This document shows positions 24,348-33,199 of a DNA stretch of 64,000 nt, piece by piece (the first letter of the stretch is position 1; the number at the start of each line of letters is the position of its first letter). Position numbers and translations under genes: made by a program. Where the stretch lies: NCBI GenBank assembly GCA_031426215.1, contig JANPKU010000033.1:1-64000 (forward strand), in the 5' to 3' direction. The stretch is from Sva-07 sp031426215 (GTDB lineage Bacteria > Actinomycetota > Acidimicrobiia > Acidimicrobiales > Ilumatobacteraceae). The notes under the pieces are model-generated. The model saw only the letters and a program-made list of their open reading frames with translations. It did not search any database and was not told where the DNA came from.

Positions 24348-26044
24348 GGTCGGTCCTCCACCGAGATGACGCCGGTCAGGTCGAGGGTGACGTCGAGGTG
24401 GCGAACCCAGTCGGCTCGGGCATCGGGATGGTCAGATCGGCGATGACACCCGCGGCTCTCGGTCCGCGCGGTCGCCGCTGCTACGACAGCGGTGGCCACG
24501 GTGAGGATGTTCGTCGCCTCCCACGTCCTGCGTGACGGCTCGATGCGTGGTGCGGCATCGGGATCGATGTCGTGTTCGACCACGACGCGCTTCGCCGAGC
24601 ACATCGTGCTTGCGATCGCACCGAGCGCACCGGCCGCCGACGACAGCGACAGTTCGCTGCGCACGACGCCGACGTGACGCGACATCACTGCACGCACTTC
24701 ACGCAATCGAGTTGGTTCGAGGAGTGCATGATCGAGCGGGTCGTCGACCTCGACATCGATCGGCACACGATCGGGGAGTTCCCATGCGAGGTCGCGACCC
24801 ACCCATGTGCCGGAAACCACTGACTCGGTCAAGCTGTTCGACGCAAGTCGATTCGCGCCGTGCACGCCGGTCGCCGACACCTCGCCGACCGAGTAGAGGC
24901 CGCGTAGCGCTGTGCGCCCGTCGAGCCCGGCTCGGATGCCCCCACAGGCATAGTGCGCTGCGGGCGCGACCGGGATTCGATCGACGGCGGGGTCGAGTCC
25001 GATTTCTCGGCACGCCTCCGTGATCGAAGGAAAGCGCTCGTAGAAGCGCTCGCCCAGATGCGTTGCATCGAGGTAGACGTGATCGTCGACGCCGCCAGGC
25101 GCCTCGGCCATCCGCCGACTGATGGCAGCCGCGACCACATCGCGCGGTGCCAGGTCTTCGAGGGGATGGACCCCTGCCATCACCCGTTCGCCGGCCGCGT
25201 CGAACAGGATCGCCCCCTCGCCGCGAACCGCTTCCGACACCAGGGCCTGCTGGCCGCGAGCATCAGGACCTCGCCACATCACGGTCGGGTGGAACTGCAC
25301 GAACTCGATGTCCGTGACTGCGAGGCCGGCGCGCAATGCCATCGCCACACCGTCGCCGGTCACCGCTGGCGGGTTCGACGTGGATGCAAAGACCTGTCCG
25401 TAACCACCCGAGGCGATCACCACCGCTCGTGCCGTGACCACACCGACCGACACGAGGACGCCGTGTTCATCGGTCTTGCCGATGCGGACACCGACCGCTT
25501 GACGCTCACCGTCGGCGCCGGTGCCCATCACCAGATCGAGGGCGAACGCGTGACCCATCACCTCGACGCCAGCGCCGATCGCCGATTCGTCGAGGGTTCG
25601 CTGCACCTCGGCACCGGAACGATCGCCGCCGGAGTGCACGATGCGGTTGTGACTGTGGCCGCCTTCGCGGGTGAGCGCGATGTCGGTGCCACCCTGCTCG
25701 GGATCGAAGGCTGCACCGAGTCGCATGAGGTAATGGATCGATTTCGGTGCCTCTTCCACCAGCTGGCGCACGACGACCTCGTCGCAGAGCCCGGCGCCGG
25801 CTTCGAGGGTGTCTCGGACGTGGTCCTCGATCGTGTCACTCGGATCGAGCACGCCGGCCAGACCACCCTGCGCCCATTGCGTCGACCCGGCCGACAGGAT
25901 GTCCTTGGTGACCACCAGCACACTCCGAACTGGTCGCACGGCCAGCGCCGCCGACAAACCCGCTGCCCCCGATCCGAGGACCACGACGTCGACGTCTCGC
26001 TCCCAAGTGGCCGGTGGCGCCGCCAACCGTCTCGGCAAGCTCAT
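24344..26044 (-). CDS. nadB: L-aspartate oxidase
   Basis: A 566-residue flavoprotein making iminoaspartate from aspartate, which quinolinate synthase then uses. It has the FAD dinucleotide fold VVVLGSGAAGLSAAL, STQWAQGGLAGVL, REGGHSHNRIVHSGGD, the active-site region EFVQFHPT and HYACGGI, then the flavin-binding GVHGANRLASNSL and a C-terminal helical bundle. The ATG at 26044 is preferred to an upstream in-frame codon because it starts just before the flavin fold. It is 60 bp after nadA and overlaps the MOSC gene. Confidence 0.94.
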   Translation of the reverse strand: MSLPRRLAAPPATWERDVDVVVLGSGAAGLSAALAVRPVRSVLVVTKDILSAGSTQWAQGGLAGVLDPSDTIEDHVRDTLEAGAGLCDEVVVRQLVEEAPKSIHYLMRLGAAFDPEQGGTDIALTREGGHSHNRIVHSGGDRSGAEVQRTLDESAIGAGVEVMGHAFALDLVMGTGADGERQAVGVRIGKTDEHGVLVSVGVVTARAVVIASGGYGQVFASTSNPPAVTGDGVAMALRAGLAVTDIEFVQFHPTVMWRGPDARGQQALVSEAVRGEGAILFDAAGERVMAGVHPLEDLAPRDVVAAAISRRMAEAPGGVDDHVYLDATHLGERFYERFPSITEACREIGLDPAVDRIPVAPAAHYACGGIRAGLDGRTALRGLYSVGEVSATGVHGANRLASNSLTESVVSGTWVGRDLAWELPDRVPIDVEVDDPLDHALLEPTRLREVRAVMSRHVGVVRSELSLSSAAGALGAIASTMCSAKRVVVEHDIDPDAAPRIEPSRRTWEATNILTVATAVVAAATARTESRGCHRRSDHPDARADWVRHLDVTLDLTGVISVEDRP

Positions 26045-26104
26045 CGTGATCCCAGGTGGGCGAGGCAGGCGCACTCGGCGTGAGAACCGCGAAACCGAGT
26101 CATG

Positions 26105-27100
26105 TCATTCGCCGGTGCTGGACGGAGTACCGATGGCGATCATCCGCTCGACCGAGCGGCGGGCGCGGTCGGCGATGTCTCGGTCGACGAACACCTCGTC
26201 GGTGCCGTCACGCAGCGACCGCAAAAGCTTCGCCGGGGTGATCATCTTCATGTACTTGCACACGGCGGCGCGATTGACCGGCACGAACTCGGTGACCGAG
26301 TTGACCTTCTGGAGCTGATGGATCATCCCGGTCTCGGTTGCCACGAGCACCTTGGCAGCGGTGGTCCCTCGAGCCGCATCGACCATCCCGCCGGTCGACA
26401 GGATCTTCGTGCGGGTCTCCGGCACGACACCCGACGACACGAGATACAACGCGCTCGTCGCACACCCGCATTCCGGGTGCACGAACAGCTCGGCCTCGGG
26501 TTCGGCCGCCACCTGGGCTTTGAGGTCGGCACCGTTGATGCCGGCATGCACGTGGCATTCGCCCAACCAGATGTGCACGTTGTCGCGCCCGGTCATCCGC
26601 TGAACGTGGGCACCGAGGAACTGATCGGGCAGGAACAGGATTTCGGTGTCACGCGGGATCGACTCGACGACTTCGACCGCGTTCGACGACGTGCAGCAGA
26701 TGTCGGTCTCGGCCTTCACCTCGGCGGTGGTGTTGACATAGCTGACCACGACGGCGTCTGGGTACTCGGCCTTCCAGGCGCGAAGCTGCTCGCCGTTGAT
26801 GGTCTCGGCGAGGCTGCACCCTGCAGCTGCGTCCGGGATCAGCACGGTCTTGTCGTAGGCCAGGATCTTGGCCGACTCGGCCATGAAGTGGACCCCGCAG
26901 AATACGATCGTCGACGCGTCGACCTCGGCGGCCACCCGAGACAGGCCGAGCGAGTCACCGACGTAGTGGGCGATGTCCTGGATCTCGGGCACCTGGTAGT
27001 TGTGGGCGAGGATGACCGCGTCGCGCTGCTCGGCCAGCGACAGCACCTGTTCACGCCAGTCGCTCGGCAACACTTCGACGTTGACGGCCGCATCTGTCAC
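26105..27100 (-). CDS. nadA: quinolinate synthase
   Basis: A 331-residue [4Fe-4S] enzyme that condenses iminoaspartate with dihydroxyacetone phosphate. Motifs: ILAHNYQVPEIQDIAHYVGDSL, the three candidate cluster Cys in VFCGVHFMAE, an adjacent conserved TDICCTSSNA and HPECGCATSAL. STGGMV is also present. The GTG at 27100 is chosen; an in-frame TTG at 27196 would add an Arg/Gly-rich stretch unlike the family. Upstream, CAGGT-N7-ACCTG (27198-27214) is a small dyad that might be an operator. First gene of the NAD operon. Confidence 0.92.
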   Translation of the reverse strand: MTDAAVNVEVLPSDWREQVLSLAEQRDAVILAHNYQVPEIQDIAHYVGDSLGLSRVAAEVDASTIVFCGVHFMAESAKILAYDKTVLIPDAAAGCSLAETINGEQLRAWKAEYPDAVVVSYVNTTAEVKAETDICCTSSNAVEVVESIPRDTEILFLPDQFLGAHVQRMTGRDNVHIWLGECHVHAGINGADLKAQVAAEPEAELFVHPECGCATSALYLVSSGVVPETRTKILSTGGMVDAARGTTAAKVLVATETGMIHQLQKVNSVTEFVPVNRAAVCKYMKMITPAKLLRSLRDGTDEVFVDRDIADRARRSVERMIAIGTPSSTGE

Positions 27101-27368
27101 CCCCGCAGCGTAGGCGGCTCGACGGCGGCTTCGGCCCTCGAAGCCCTGGCCGAACCCCAACCCGGCGAACAGGTTCTTGCTACCGGATCTGCGCAACCAG
27201 GTTTCCGATACCTGAACACGAAAAGTTCTTCAGTTCCCCAGCCATCTGCCGAAGTGAGTACTGCCGCTCTGTCGAATCGCCACGAACGTCACATCCAAAC
27301 GAGATCCGTCACACCCTCGGTGAACATCACCGGAGTCACGATCGACATCAGAAGGGAAGTCAAGACCG
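27101..27368. promoter_or_regulatory. divergent intergenic region between nadA and a sigma factor gene
   Basis: About 270 bp that should hold promoters for the NAD operon (minus) and the sigma factor (plus). I see the dyad CAGGTTTCCGATACCTG at 27198-27214 and a purine-rich AGAAGGGA 11 nt before the sigma gene ATG. No convincing -35/-10 pair stands out. Confidence 0.3.
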
Positions 27369-28295
27369 ATGCACGCTTCCAACGTCCTCTCCGATCACTA
27401 CCGGGATCAGAACACGGCACTGTTCGCCGCACGTACTGCCCTCCTGAACGAGTTGGAGAACCAGGACGAGGAGAGTGCTGGTTCACGACGTCGGATCAAG
27501 ATGTTGCGCCGCCAGATCGATGACGTCACGTTCGAGATCGTGTCGTCGAACATGGGTCTCGTCCGCTCGTACACCCGCCGCTTCGGCGCTGCAGCGTCAG
27601 CACACGACCGTGCCGACTTCGAATCCGCAGGCCTGCTCGGGCTGATGCGTGCCATCGACAGCTTCGATCCCGAGTCGGGTTCGTTCGGCCATTGGGCGTT
27701 CAAGCCGATCCAACGCGAGGTGCTGCGAGCGGTGCGCGATTGTGATCACCCGAACATGAACCGCAGCGATTTCGAGAAGCGGCCGCTGATCCTGTCGACG
27801 TTCCGCAAGCTGCAACAGGTCGACGAGGCGTACACGCCGTCGTACGAGGAAGTCGCCGCTGCAGCTGGAGTCACGCTCGCCCAGGCCAAGCGGGTGCTCG
27901 ATCCTGTTCACGTCCAATCGTTGAACGAAACCATGGGCGGTGAGTCCGACGTGCGCTACGAAGACGTCATCGAGTCGATCGAAACGACCCCCGAAGCCGC
28001 GGTGATCTCCACGCTGACACTCGCCGCGCTCGAACGGTTCGGGCTGAGTTCGCTCGACGCACGCGAGCTCTACGTGATCGTGCGTCGGTTCGGACTCGAC
28101 GGCGAACCGGTGGAAAAGCTCGCCGACATCGGCCAGACCCTCGCGCTGTCTCGTGAAGCGGTCCGCCAGATCGAGGCCAAAGCACTCGCGAAGTTGCAGC
28201 ACCCGCTCGTGCTGTCGCACATGGTCGACGACCTCAGCGACGACGATCGACGTGCACCCCAGGCACACCCTGCCGCATCCAGCGTCCTCGTCTGA
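27369..28295 (+). CDS. RNA polymerase sigma-70 family factor
   Basis: A 308-residue sigma factor. Region 2 (DDVTFEIVSSNMGLVRSYTRRFG through DFESAGLLGLMRAIDSFDPESGSFGHWAFKPIQREVLRAVRD) includes the core-binding and -10 recognition helices. Region 3 (PSYEEVAAAAGVT) and the region 4 helix-turn-helix (EKLADIGQTLALSREAVRQIEAKALAKL) follow. All regions are present, so it is group 2/3-like rather than ECF. A charged N-terminal coiled segment (~20-55) precedes region 2. No anti-sigma gene is recognisable nearby. Confidence 0.85.
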   Translation: MHASNVLSDHYRDQNTALFAARTALLNELENQDEESAGSRRRIKMLRRQIDDVTFEIVSSNMGLVRSYTRRFGAAASAHDRADFESAGLLGLMRAIDSFDPESGSFGHWAFKPIQREVLRAVRDCDHPNMNRSDFEKRPLILSTFRKLQQVDEAYTPSYEEVAAAAGVTLAQAKRVLDPVHVQSLNETMGGESDVRYEDVIESIETTPEAAVISTLTLAALERFGLSSLDARELYVIVRRFGLDGEPVEKLADIGQTLALSREAVRQIEAKALAKLQHPLVLSHMVDDLSDDDRRAPQAHPAASSVLV

Positions 28296-28320
28296 CAACG
28301 CCCCCGGGATCGGTCGCATC

Positions 28321-28914
28321 TCAGCCGCATGCGGCGAGTTCGACCAAGCGTCGACGACCTGGCGTCGGTACCGCCGGGCCGGCGGGGAGCCCAGCGACCA
28401 GCCGAACGATCTCCGACGACACCACCGCTGGCGAAACGTCGAGGAGTTCGGAGATCTCCACGCTCAGCGACGCCACGAGCGCAGCGGAGCCGTCGAGCAG
28501 TTCCGCGGCGCCGAGCACCGACACCGCATTCCTCGCCATCGTCACCGCATCCTCCAAAGCGCCGTGTCGCACGGTGTCGAGGAGCAGCGCTGAGGCGCCG
28601 ACCGCTGCTCGCGACGCACCGGACGCGCAGGCGCGCTCGACGATGCGAAAGCTGAACTGCGTCTGCTGTGTCGAGTCGAGCGTCAGACGCAGTGCGATCC
28701 GCAACTGTTGCATCGAGACGAACGCAGCACCCACGATGACCTCGACCACGTCGTCGGCGTCGGCATCGAGACGGGTCGGATCCCACGCCGCGACCGGCGC
28801 TGCGCACCGCGACCACTCCACCCGGCGCGCAGCCGCTGCGAGATGAGCATCGAGTGTCAGGACGTCTCCGTCGAGGCAGCGATCGGAGACGGTGCCAGCA
28901 TGAGAATCGGCCAT
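28321..28914 (-). CDS. hypothetical helical protein
   Basis: A 197-residue Ala/Leu-rich, predominantly helical soluble protein without signal peptide or membrane segment. Conserved-looking pieces are LTLDAHLAAAARRVEW and VEVIVGAAFVSMQQLRIALRL. I recognise no family. The start at 28914 is uncertain; in-frame codons exist up to 28989. It converges on the sigma factor gene 25 bp away and lies downstream of another unknown gene on the same strand. Confidence 0.55.
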   Translation of the reverse strand: MADSHAGTVSDRCLDGDVLTLDAHLAAAARRVEWSRCAAPVAAWDPTRLDADADDVVEVIVGAAFVSMQQLRIALRLTLDSTQQTQFSFRIVERACASGASRAAVGASALLLDTVRHGALEDAVTMARNAVSVLGAAELLDGSAALVASLSVEISELLDVSPAVVSSEIVRLVAGLPAGPAVPTPGRRRLVELAACG

Positions 28915-29016
28915 GAACGAGACCGTCCGCACAGTCGGGCGAAACCCCGTCATCTTGACGGTGTCTTGACCCAAGGCCGTCACGAGCATGCCGATAGAGG
29001 CGCCCGCACCGCGCGT

Positions 29017-29808
29017 CTACTGCACCGCAACAACCGGCGCGACACCCGTGAGGACGAGATCCTTGCCGTGTTCGATGGCGTGGCGCGCCGCCTCGGGAAG
29101 CCTGGCGATCGTCTGTGCCATCACGATCACCACTGGGGCCCGGCGGACACGGTACGAACGGGCACCGAGCGCGATCCACGCCAGCGGGCGAACCTGGTCG
29201 GCGTCGAACTCGACGGTGCGGTCAGCGGTGCGCACGATCGCATGCGTACCCTCGAAGACCACCTCGGTCAGGTCGTTCAGCTGCTCAATGGCGTGGCCGT
29301 GGTCGTCGTACACCTCGACGCAGAGTCGATGACTCGGATGCACCGTGACGCAGGAATGATCGTCTCGTGCGAGCAGGTTGACCGTCGTCGGCAGCGGCCA
29401 GCCGGCCAGCAAACCGGTCGCCATCGCGCCCTCGGTGGTGTCGACGAGCCCGACACCCAAGACGTCCACCGCTGAAGCCAACGCTCGTGCCTGCTCGACC
29501 AGGTCGGGGATCAGCGCCGAACGAGTGGGCGTCAACACCGACTCCTCACTCGTGAGCGAGGTCAGTGCGAACTTCTCGGCGAGACGCTGCGAGGGCTCGT
29601 TGACCGCACCGGCGTCGACGACCAACCGGAACAAGCGCTGAAAACTGTGAACGGGATCGAGTTCCCACCGCTCCTGCCAAGTACCCCGCCACACATCGAA
29701 GGCAGTGGCGAGACCATACGGACCGAACGCGATCGAGTCCTGCGTGAGCAACCAGTCGACGACATCGCCCTCCTCGATGACCGGCACGACGAAGGAGTCG
29801 AGTTGCAT
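29017..29808 (-). CDS. hypothetical protein
   Basis: A 263-residue soluble protein of mixed alpha/beta character (MQLDSFVVPVIEEGDVVDWLLTQDS start; SCVTVHPSHRLCVEVYDDHGHAI and VFEGTHAIVRTADRTVEFD in a beta-rich middle). I recognise no domain. The ATG at 29808 has a good AGGAG 6 nt upstream, so it is preferred over longer frames. It lies downstream of the WhiB gene on the same strand. Confidence 0.65.
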   Translation of the reverse strand: MQLDSFVVPVIEEGDVVDWLLTQDSIAFGPYGLATAFDVWRGTWQERWELDPVHSFQRLFRLVVDAGAVNEPSQRLAEKFALTSLTSEESVLTPTRSALIPDLVEQARALASAVDVLGVGLVDTTEGAMATGLLAGWPLPTTVNLLARDDHSCVTVHPSHRLCVEVYDDHGHAIEQLNDLTEVVFEGTHAIVRTADRTVEFDADQVRPLAWIALGARSYRVRRAPVVIVMAQTIARLPEAARHAIEHGKDLVLTGVAPVVAVQ

Positions 29809-30043
29809 CGGCGCTCCTGTCGGGACGTCACCGATCTGCACTCTCGCTACGACATGGGGAGCGGGATAGACAGGACGAAAAGGATCAGACACGCGCGCGC
29901 CCGCTGATCGCCCGGGTTGACTCGACAAGGGAATGCTCCACTCTCCACTCAATTCGCACGACGCCCATCCTGTCTCGAGCACATTCTGCAGAGTGTCGAG
30001 GCGAACGTCGCGGTCCTGCACCATATCCAAGCGAGCGATCCAG

Positions 30044-30334
30044 CTAGGCGATCGTCGCAAGCGCCTCGTCGAGAGTCAGCTCGCGCCGCTTGGTCGGCGA
30101 CAGCCCACCGAAGTACCCGCCGGAAATGTCGTGGTGGTACGCATACGACAGGCACTCAGAACGGACCGGGCATCGCCCACAGATCGCCTTGCCTTCTTTC
30201 GACAGCGTGCGCCCCGCATCGACGAAGAACAGGTCGAGGCGGTTCAGGTCGAGTTCGCGACACGCTGCGTCACGCAACCACGGCAGTTCGTTCGAACCTT
30301 CGATGAGCGATGCAAGATCCATGGTGTTCGACAC
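30044..30334 (-). CDS. WhiB-family Fe-S transcription regulator
   Basis: A 96-residue Wbl protein, a family confined to Actinomycetota and their phages. Four Cys (25, 52, 55, 61: C-x26-C-x2-C-x5-C) should hold a [4Fe-4S] cluster, followed by GGYFGG in place of the usual G[VI]WGG turn and a basic SPTKRRE. Wbl proteins bind sigma region 4 and tune transcription in response to redox or NO. The GTG at 30334 has AAAGGA 6 nt upstream. A sigma factor gene lies 2 kb away; a partnership is only a guess. Confidence 0.9.
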   Translation of the reverse strand: MSNTMDLASLIEGSNELPWLRDAACRELDLNRLDLFFVDAGRTLSKEGKAICGRCPVRSECLSYAYHHDISGGYFGGLSPTKRRELTLDEALATIA

Positions 30335-30429
30335 GGTCGGTCCTTTCGGCATGCGCCACTGCGGTGCATCAGGTGGACTACCGACTGTCCAGCCGCTGCG
30401 GCTTCACGCCACAGCAATTTCGGGGGAAT

Positions 30430-31065
30430 TCACGCCGCGATGCGACGGGCCGCCGCGACGACCGCTTCACCGAACTGCCTACCGGGCTGACGGCTGAGGC
30501 GTTCGATCGGCCCGCTCAACGACACTGCGGCAACGGTCGCTCCATCCACGCCCGTCACCGCAGCGCTCACCGAGGCAACTCCCGCTTCACGCTCGCCGAT
30601 GCTCTGGATCCATCCAGACCGCGACGTTTCCCCGGACAGCACGCGGCCGGCGGATCCCACATCGAGCGGCAGCAGCGCTCCATCCGGCACGATCCACCGC
30701 AGACCGTGTGTCGATTCGAGCGAGAGCACACACCGGCGGAACACGCCCTCCCTCACGAACAGCTGCACGCTCTCGCCGGTGGTGTCGCGGAGCGACTCGA
30801 GCACCGGACGGGCGAGTTCGACGAGTGGGAACCGTTCAGAGGCCGCTTGCCCGAGTGGCACCAGCCCGAGGCCGAGCTCGAACCTTCCTTCGACGTCCCG
30901 ACGCAACAGACCGTGCTGCTCCAGCGCAACTGCAAGCCGGTGCGCAGTCGCACGGGGAAGATCAGCTGTTTGTTGCAGTTCCCCGAGCGAACGGGGTGAG
31001 TCTGCGACCGACCGCAACACGTTCATCGCCTTGTCGAGCACGCCGACGCCAGTTATGATGTCCAT
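30430..31065 (-). CDS. IclR-family regulator, LtbR/NdgR-like
   Basis: A 211-residue regulator: winged helix (GVGVLDKAMNVLRSVADSPRSLGELQQTADLPRATAHRL) and an IclR effector-binding domain that is short at the C-terminus. Divergent transcription from leuCD is the conserved arrangement of LtbR (Corynebacterium) and NdgR (Streptomyces), which regulate leuCD and often leuB, in response to leucine. A TCCCA-N5-TGGGA dyad in the gap is a candidate operator. Confidence 0.88.
   Translation of the reverse strand: MDIITGVGVLDKAMNVLRSVADSPRSLGELQQTADLPRATAHRLAVALEQHGLLRRDVEGRFELGLGLVPLGQAASERFPLVELARPVLESLRDTTGESVQLFVREGVFRRCVLSLESTHGLRWIVPDGALLPLDVGSAGRVLSGETSRSGWIQSIGEREAGVASVSAAVTGVDGATVAAVSLSGPIERLSRQPGRQFGEAVVAAARRIAA
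31031..31059 (+). promoter_or_regulatory. leuCD promoter inside the regulator gene start
   Basis: TTGTCG (31031-31036) and TATGAT (31054-31059) with a 17-bp spacer on the plus strand. It overlaps the first codons of the divergent regulator gene. Transcription would start about 48 nt before leuC. Confidence 0.65.
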
Positions 31066-31080
31066 ATCACAGGAACTCTA

Positions 31081-31095
31081 TCCCATATGTTGGGA
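31081..31095. promoter_or_regulatory. candidate operator between the IclR gene and leuCD
   Basis: TCCCATATGTTGGGA is an inverted repeat (TCCCA/TGGGA around 5 bp) between the two divergent starts, downstream of the leuCD promoter, where a bound regulator would block leuCD. Confidence 0.5.
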
Positions 31096-31113
31096 AATGC
31101 AAGGAGCGTCGAC

Positions 31114-32523
31114 ATGGGCAAAACACTGCCGGAGAAGGTGTGGGAGCGCCATCTGGTGCACTCGGCACCCGATGAGCCCGATTTGTTGTACATCGACCTG
31201 CACCTCGTGCACGAGGTGACGAGCCCGCAGGCATTCGACGGGCTGCGGCTCAGCGGGCGCACCGTGCGCCGACCCGACCTCACGATTGCCACGGAGGACC
31301 ACAACGTCCCGACCGAGCACATCGACCAGCCGATCGCCGACCCGATCTCGGCCAAGCAGATCGACACACTGCGCGCGAACACCGCAGAGTTCGGCATCAC
31401 CAATTTTCCGATGGGCGATCCGAACCAAGGGATCGTGCACGTCATCGGCCCCGAGCAGGGACGCACGCTGCCGGGCATGACCATCGTGTGCGGCGATTCA
31501 CACACCGCCACGCACGGAGCATTCGGAGCGCTCGCGTTCGGGATCGGCACGAGCGAAGTCGAGCATGTGCTCGCCACCCAGGCGCTTCCCCAACAGCGCC
31601 CGAAGTGGATGTCGGTGACCGTCGACGGCGATCTCCAGCCGGGTGTGACCGCCAAGGACGTGATCCTGGCCATCCTGGGCGAGATCGGGACCGGCGGCGG
31701 CATCGGCCACGTGATCGAGTACCGCGGCTCGGCCATTCGAGCGTTGTCGATGGAGGGACGAATGACGGTCTGCAACATGTCGATCGAGGCGGGCGCCAAG
31801 GCCGGGATGATCGCCCCTGATGCCACCACGTTCGACTACCTCCGTGGGCGCGCCAACGCCCCGTCGGGCACCGCCTGGGATGCAGCTGTTGCTGACTGGT
31901 CGACGCTCTTCACCGACGACGACGCAGTGTGGGACAGTGAGGTCGTCCTGGACGCGTCGACGATCCGCCCCCACGTCACCTGGGGTACGAACCCCGGCCA
32001 GGTGGCGACGATCGACGCATCGGTCCCCTCGCCGGACGACTACGACAACCCGACCACCAAGGAGACCGTCGCCCGAGCGCTGGAGTACATGGGTCTCGAA
32101 CCTGGCACTCCACTGCGCGACATCGCGGTCGACACCGTGTTCATCGGGTCGTGCACCAACAGCCGAATCGAAGACCTGCGCGCCGCCGCAGCCGTGATGC
32201 AGGGTCGCACCGTCACCGTTGCACGCGTGATGGTGGTACCCGGCAGTCACGCCGTGAAGGCGCAAGCAGTTGCAGAAGGTCTCGACCAGGTGTTCATCGC
32301 TGCGGGGGCCGACTGGCGCGAACCCGGCTGCTCGATGTGTCTCGCCATGAACCCCGACAAACTCGCTCCCGGCGAGCGGGCTGCGAGCACCAGCAATCGC
32401 AACTTCGAAGGACGCCAGGGTCGCGGCGGCCGCACCCATCTCGTCTCCCCCGAAGTTGCCGCAGCGACCGCCGTCAAGGGCACCTTCTGTACACCCGCCG
32501 ATCTGGAAGGAGCCACGTCATGA
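31114..32523 (+). CDS. leuC: 3-isopropylmalate dehydratase large subunit
   Basis: A 469-residue aconitase-family subunit. With LeuD it isomerises 2-isopropylmalate to 3-isopropylmalate. [4Fe-4S] Cys: VFIGSCTNSRIEDL and GCSMCLAMNPD. Also ATEDHNVPTEH near the N-terminus and VCGDSHTATHGAFGALAFGIGTSEVEHV. The ATG at 31114 has AAGGAG 7 nt upstream, better than an in-frame start at 31087. It overlaps leuD by 4 bp (ATGA). Confidence 0.96.
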   Translation: MGKTLPEKVWERHLVHSAPDEPDLLYIDLHLVHEVTSPQAFDGLRLSGRTVRRPDLTIATEDHNVPTEHIDQPIADPISAKQIDTLRANTAEFGITNFPMGDPNQGIVHVIGPEQGRTLPGMTIVCGDSHTATHGAFGALAFGIGTSEVEHVLATQALPQQRPKWMSVTVDGDLQPGVTAKDVILAILGEIGTGGGIGHVIEYRGSAIRALSMEGRMTVCNMSIEAGAKAGMIAPDATTFDYLRGRANAPSGTAWDAAVADWSTLFTDDDAVWDSEVVLDASTIRPHVTWGTNPGQVATIDASVPSPDDYDNPTTKETVARALEYMGLEPGTPLRDIAVDTVFIGSCTNSRIEDLRAAAAVMQGRTVTVARVMVVPGSHAVKAQAVAEGLDQVFIAAGADWREPGCSMCLAMNPDKLAPGERAASTSNRNFEGRQGRGGRTHLVSPEVAAATAVKGTFCTPADLEGATS

Positions 32524-33104
32524 AGGCCGTGCAGGTGATCACCGGAACGGGCGTGCCGCTGAAGCGCTCTGACGTCGACACCGACCAGATCATCCCCGCT
32601 GACTGGCTCAAGCGGGTCGAACGCACCGGTTTCGACAAGGGTCTGTTCTCCACCTGGCGTGACGACCGAGACTTCGTCCTCAACGACGAACGGTACGCGA
32701 AGGCGAACATCCTGGTCGCCGGCCCGGCGTTCGGCGTCGGATCGTCGCGCGAGCATGCGGTGTGGGCGATCCAGCAGTACGGCTTCGACGCCGTGATCGC
32801 TCCGAGCTTTTCCGACATCTTCCGGAACAACTGCACGAAGAACGGCCTCGTGCCGGTCGTGGTGTCCGAGTCGACGGTCGAGGCGATCTGGTCGGCGATC
32901 GAAACTGACGCCGACACCCAGATCGTCGTCGACATGGAACGGCTCAGGCTGGAGGTACCGGCAGCGGGCATCGACGAGGAATTCCCGATGGAGCCCCAGA
33001 CCCAGCATCGCTTCCTCAACGGACTCGACGACGTCGGTATCACGCTCACCCATGCTGCGGCAATCGACACCTACGAGTCGAACCGACCGGCATGGCTCAC
33101 CTGA
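32520..33104 (+). CDS. leuD: 3-isopropylmalate dehydratase small subunit
   Basis: A 194-residue swivelling-domain partner of LeuC, with DVDTDQIIPADWLKR, GPAFGVGSSREHAVWAIQQYGF and IAPSFSDIFRNNCTKNGL. Length is usual. Its ATG overlaps the leuC stop, giving coupled synthesis of the two subunits. Confidence 0.96.
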   Translation: MKAVQVITGTGVPLKRSDVDTDQIIPADWLKRVERTGFDKGLFSTWRDDRDFVLNDERYAKANILVAGPAFGVGSSREHAVWAIQQYGFDAVIAPSFSDIFRNNCTKNGLVPVVVSESTVEAIWSAIETDADTQIVVDMERLRLEVPAAGIDEEFPMEPQTQHRFLNGLDDVGITLTHAAAIDTYESNRPAWLT

Positions 33105-33199
33105 CCTCGGGGCCCAGTCCGTCATCGCGCTGAGTCAGGTTTCGGTCAAGATCACCCGTCGTCACACCCATCGAGCACCCACCGACGGACGATCCAGCA

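Noticed and set aside
27198..27214. NAD-operon operator CAGGT-N7-ACCTG
   Set aside because: Only 5-bp arms and a single copy; mentioned with nadA but not claimed as a site.
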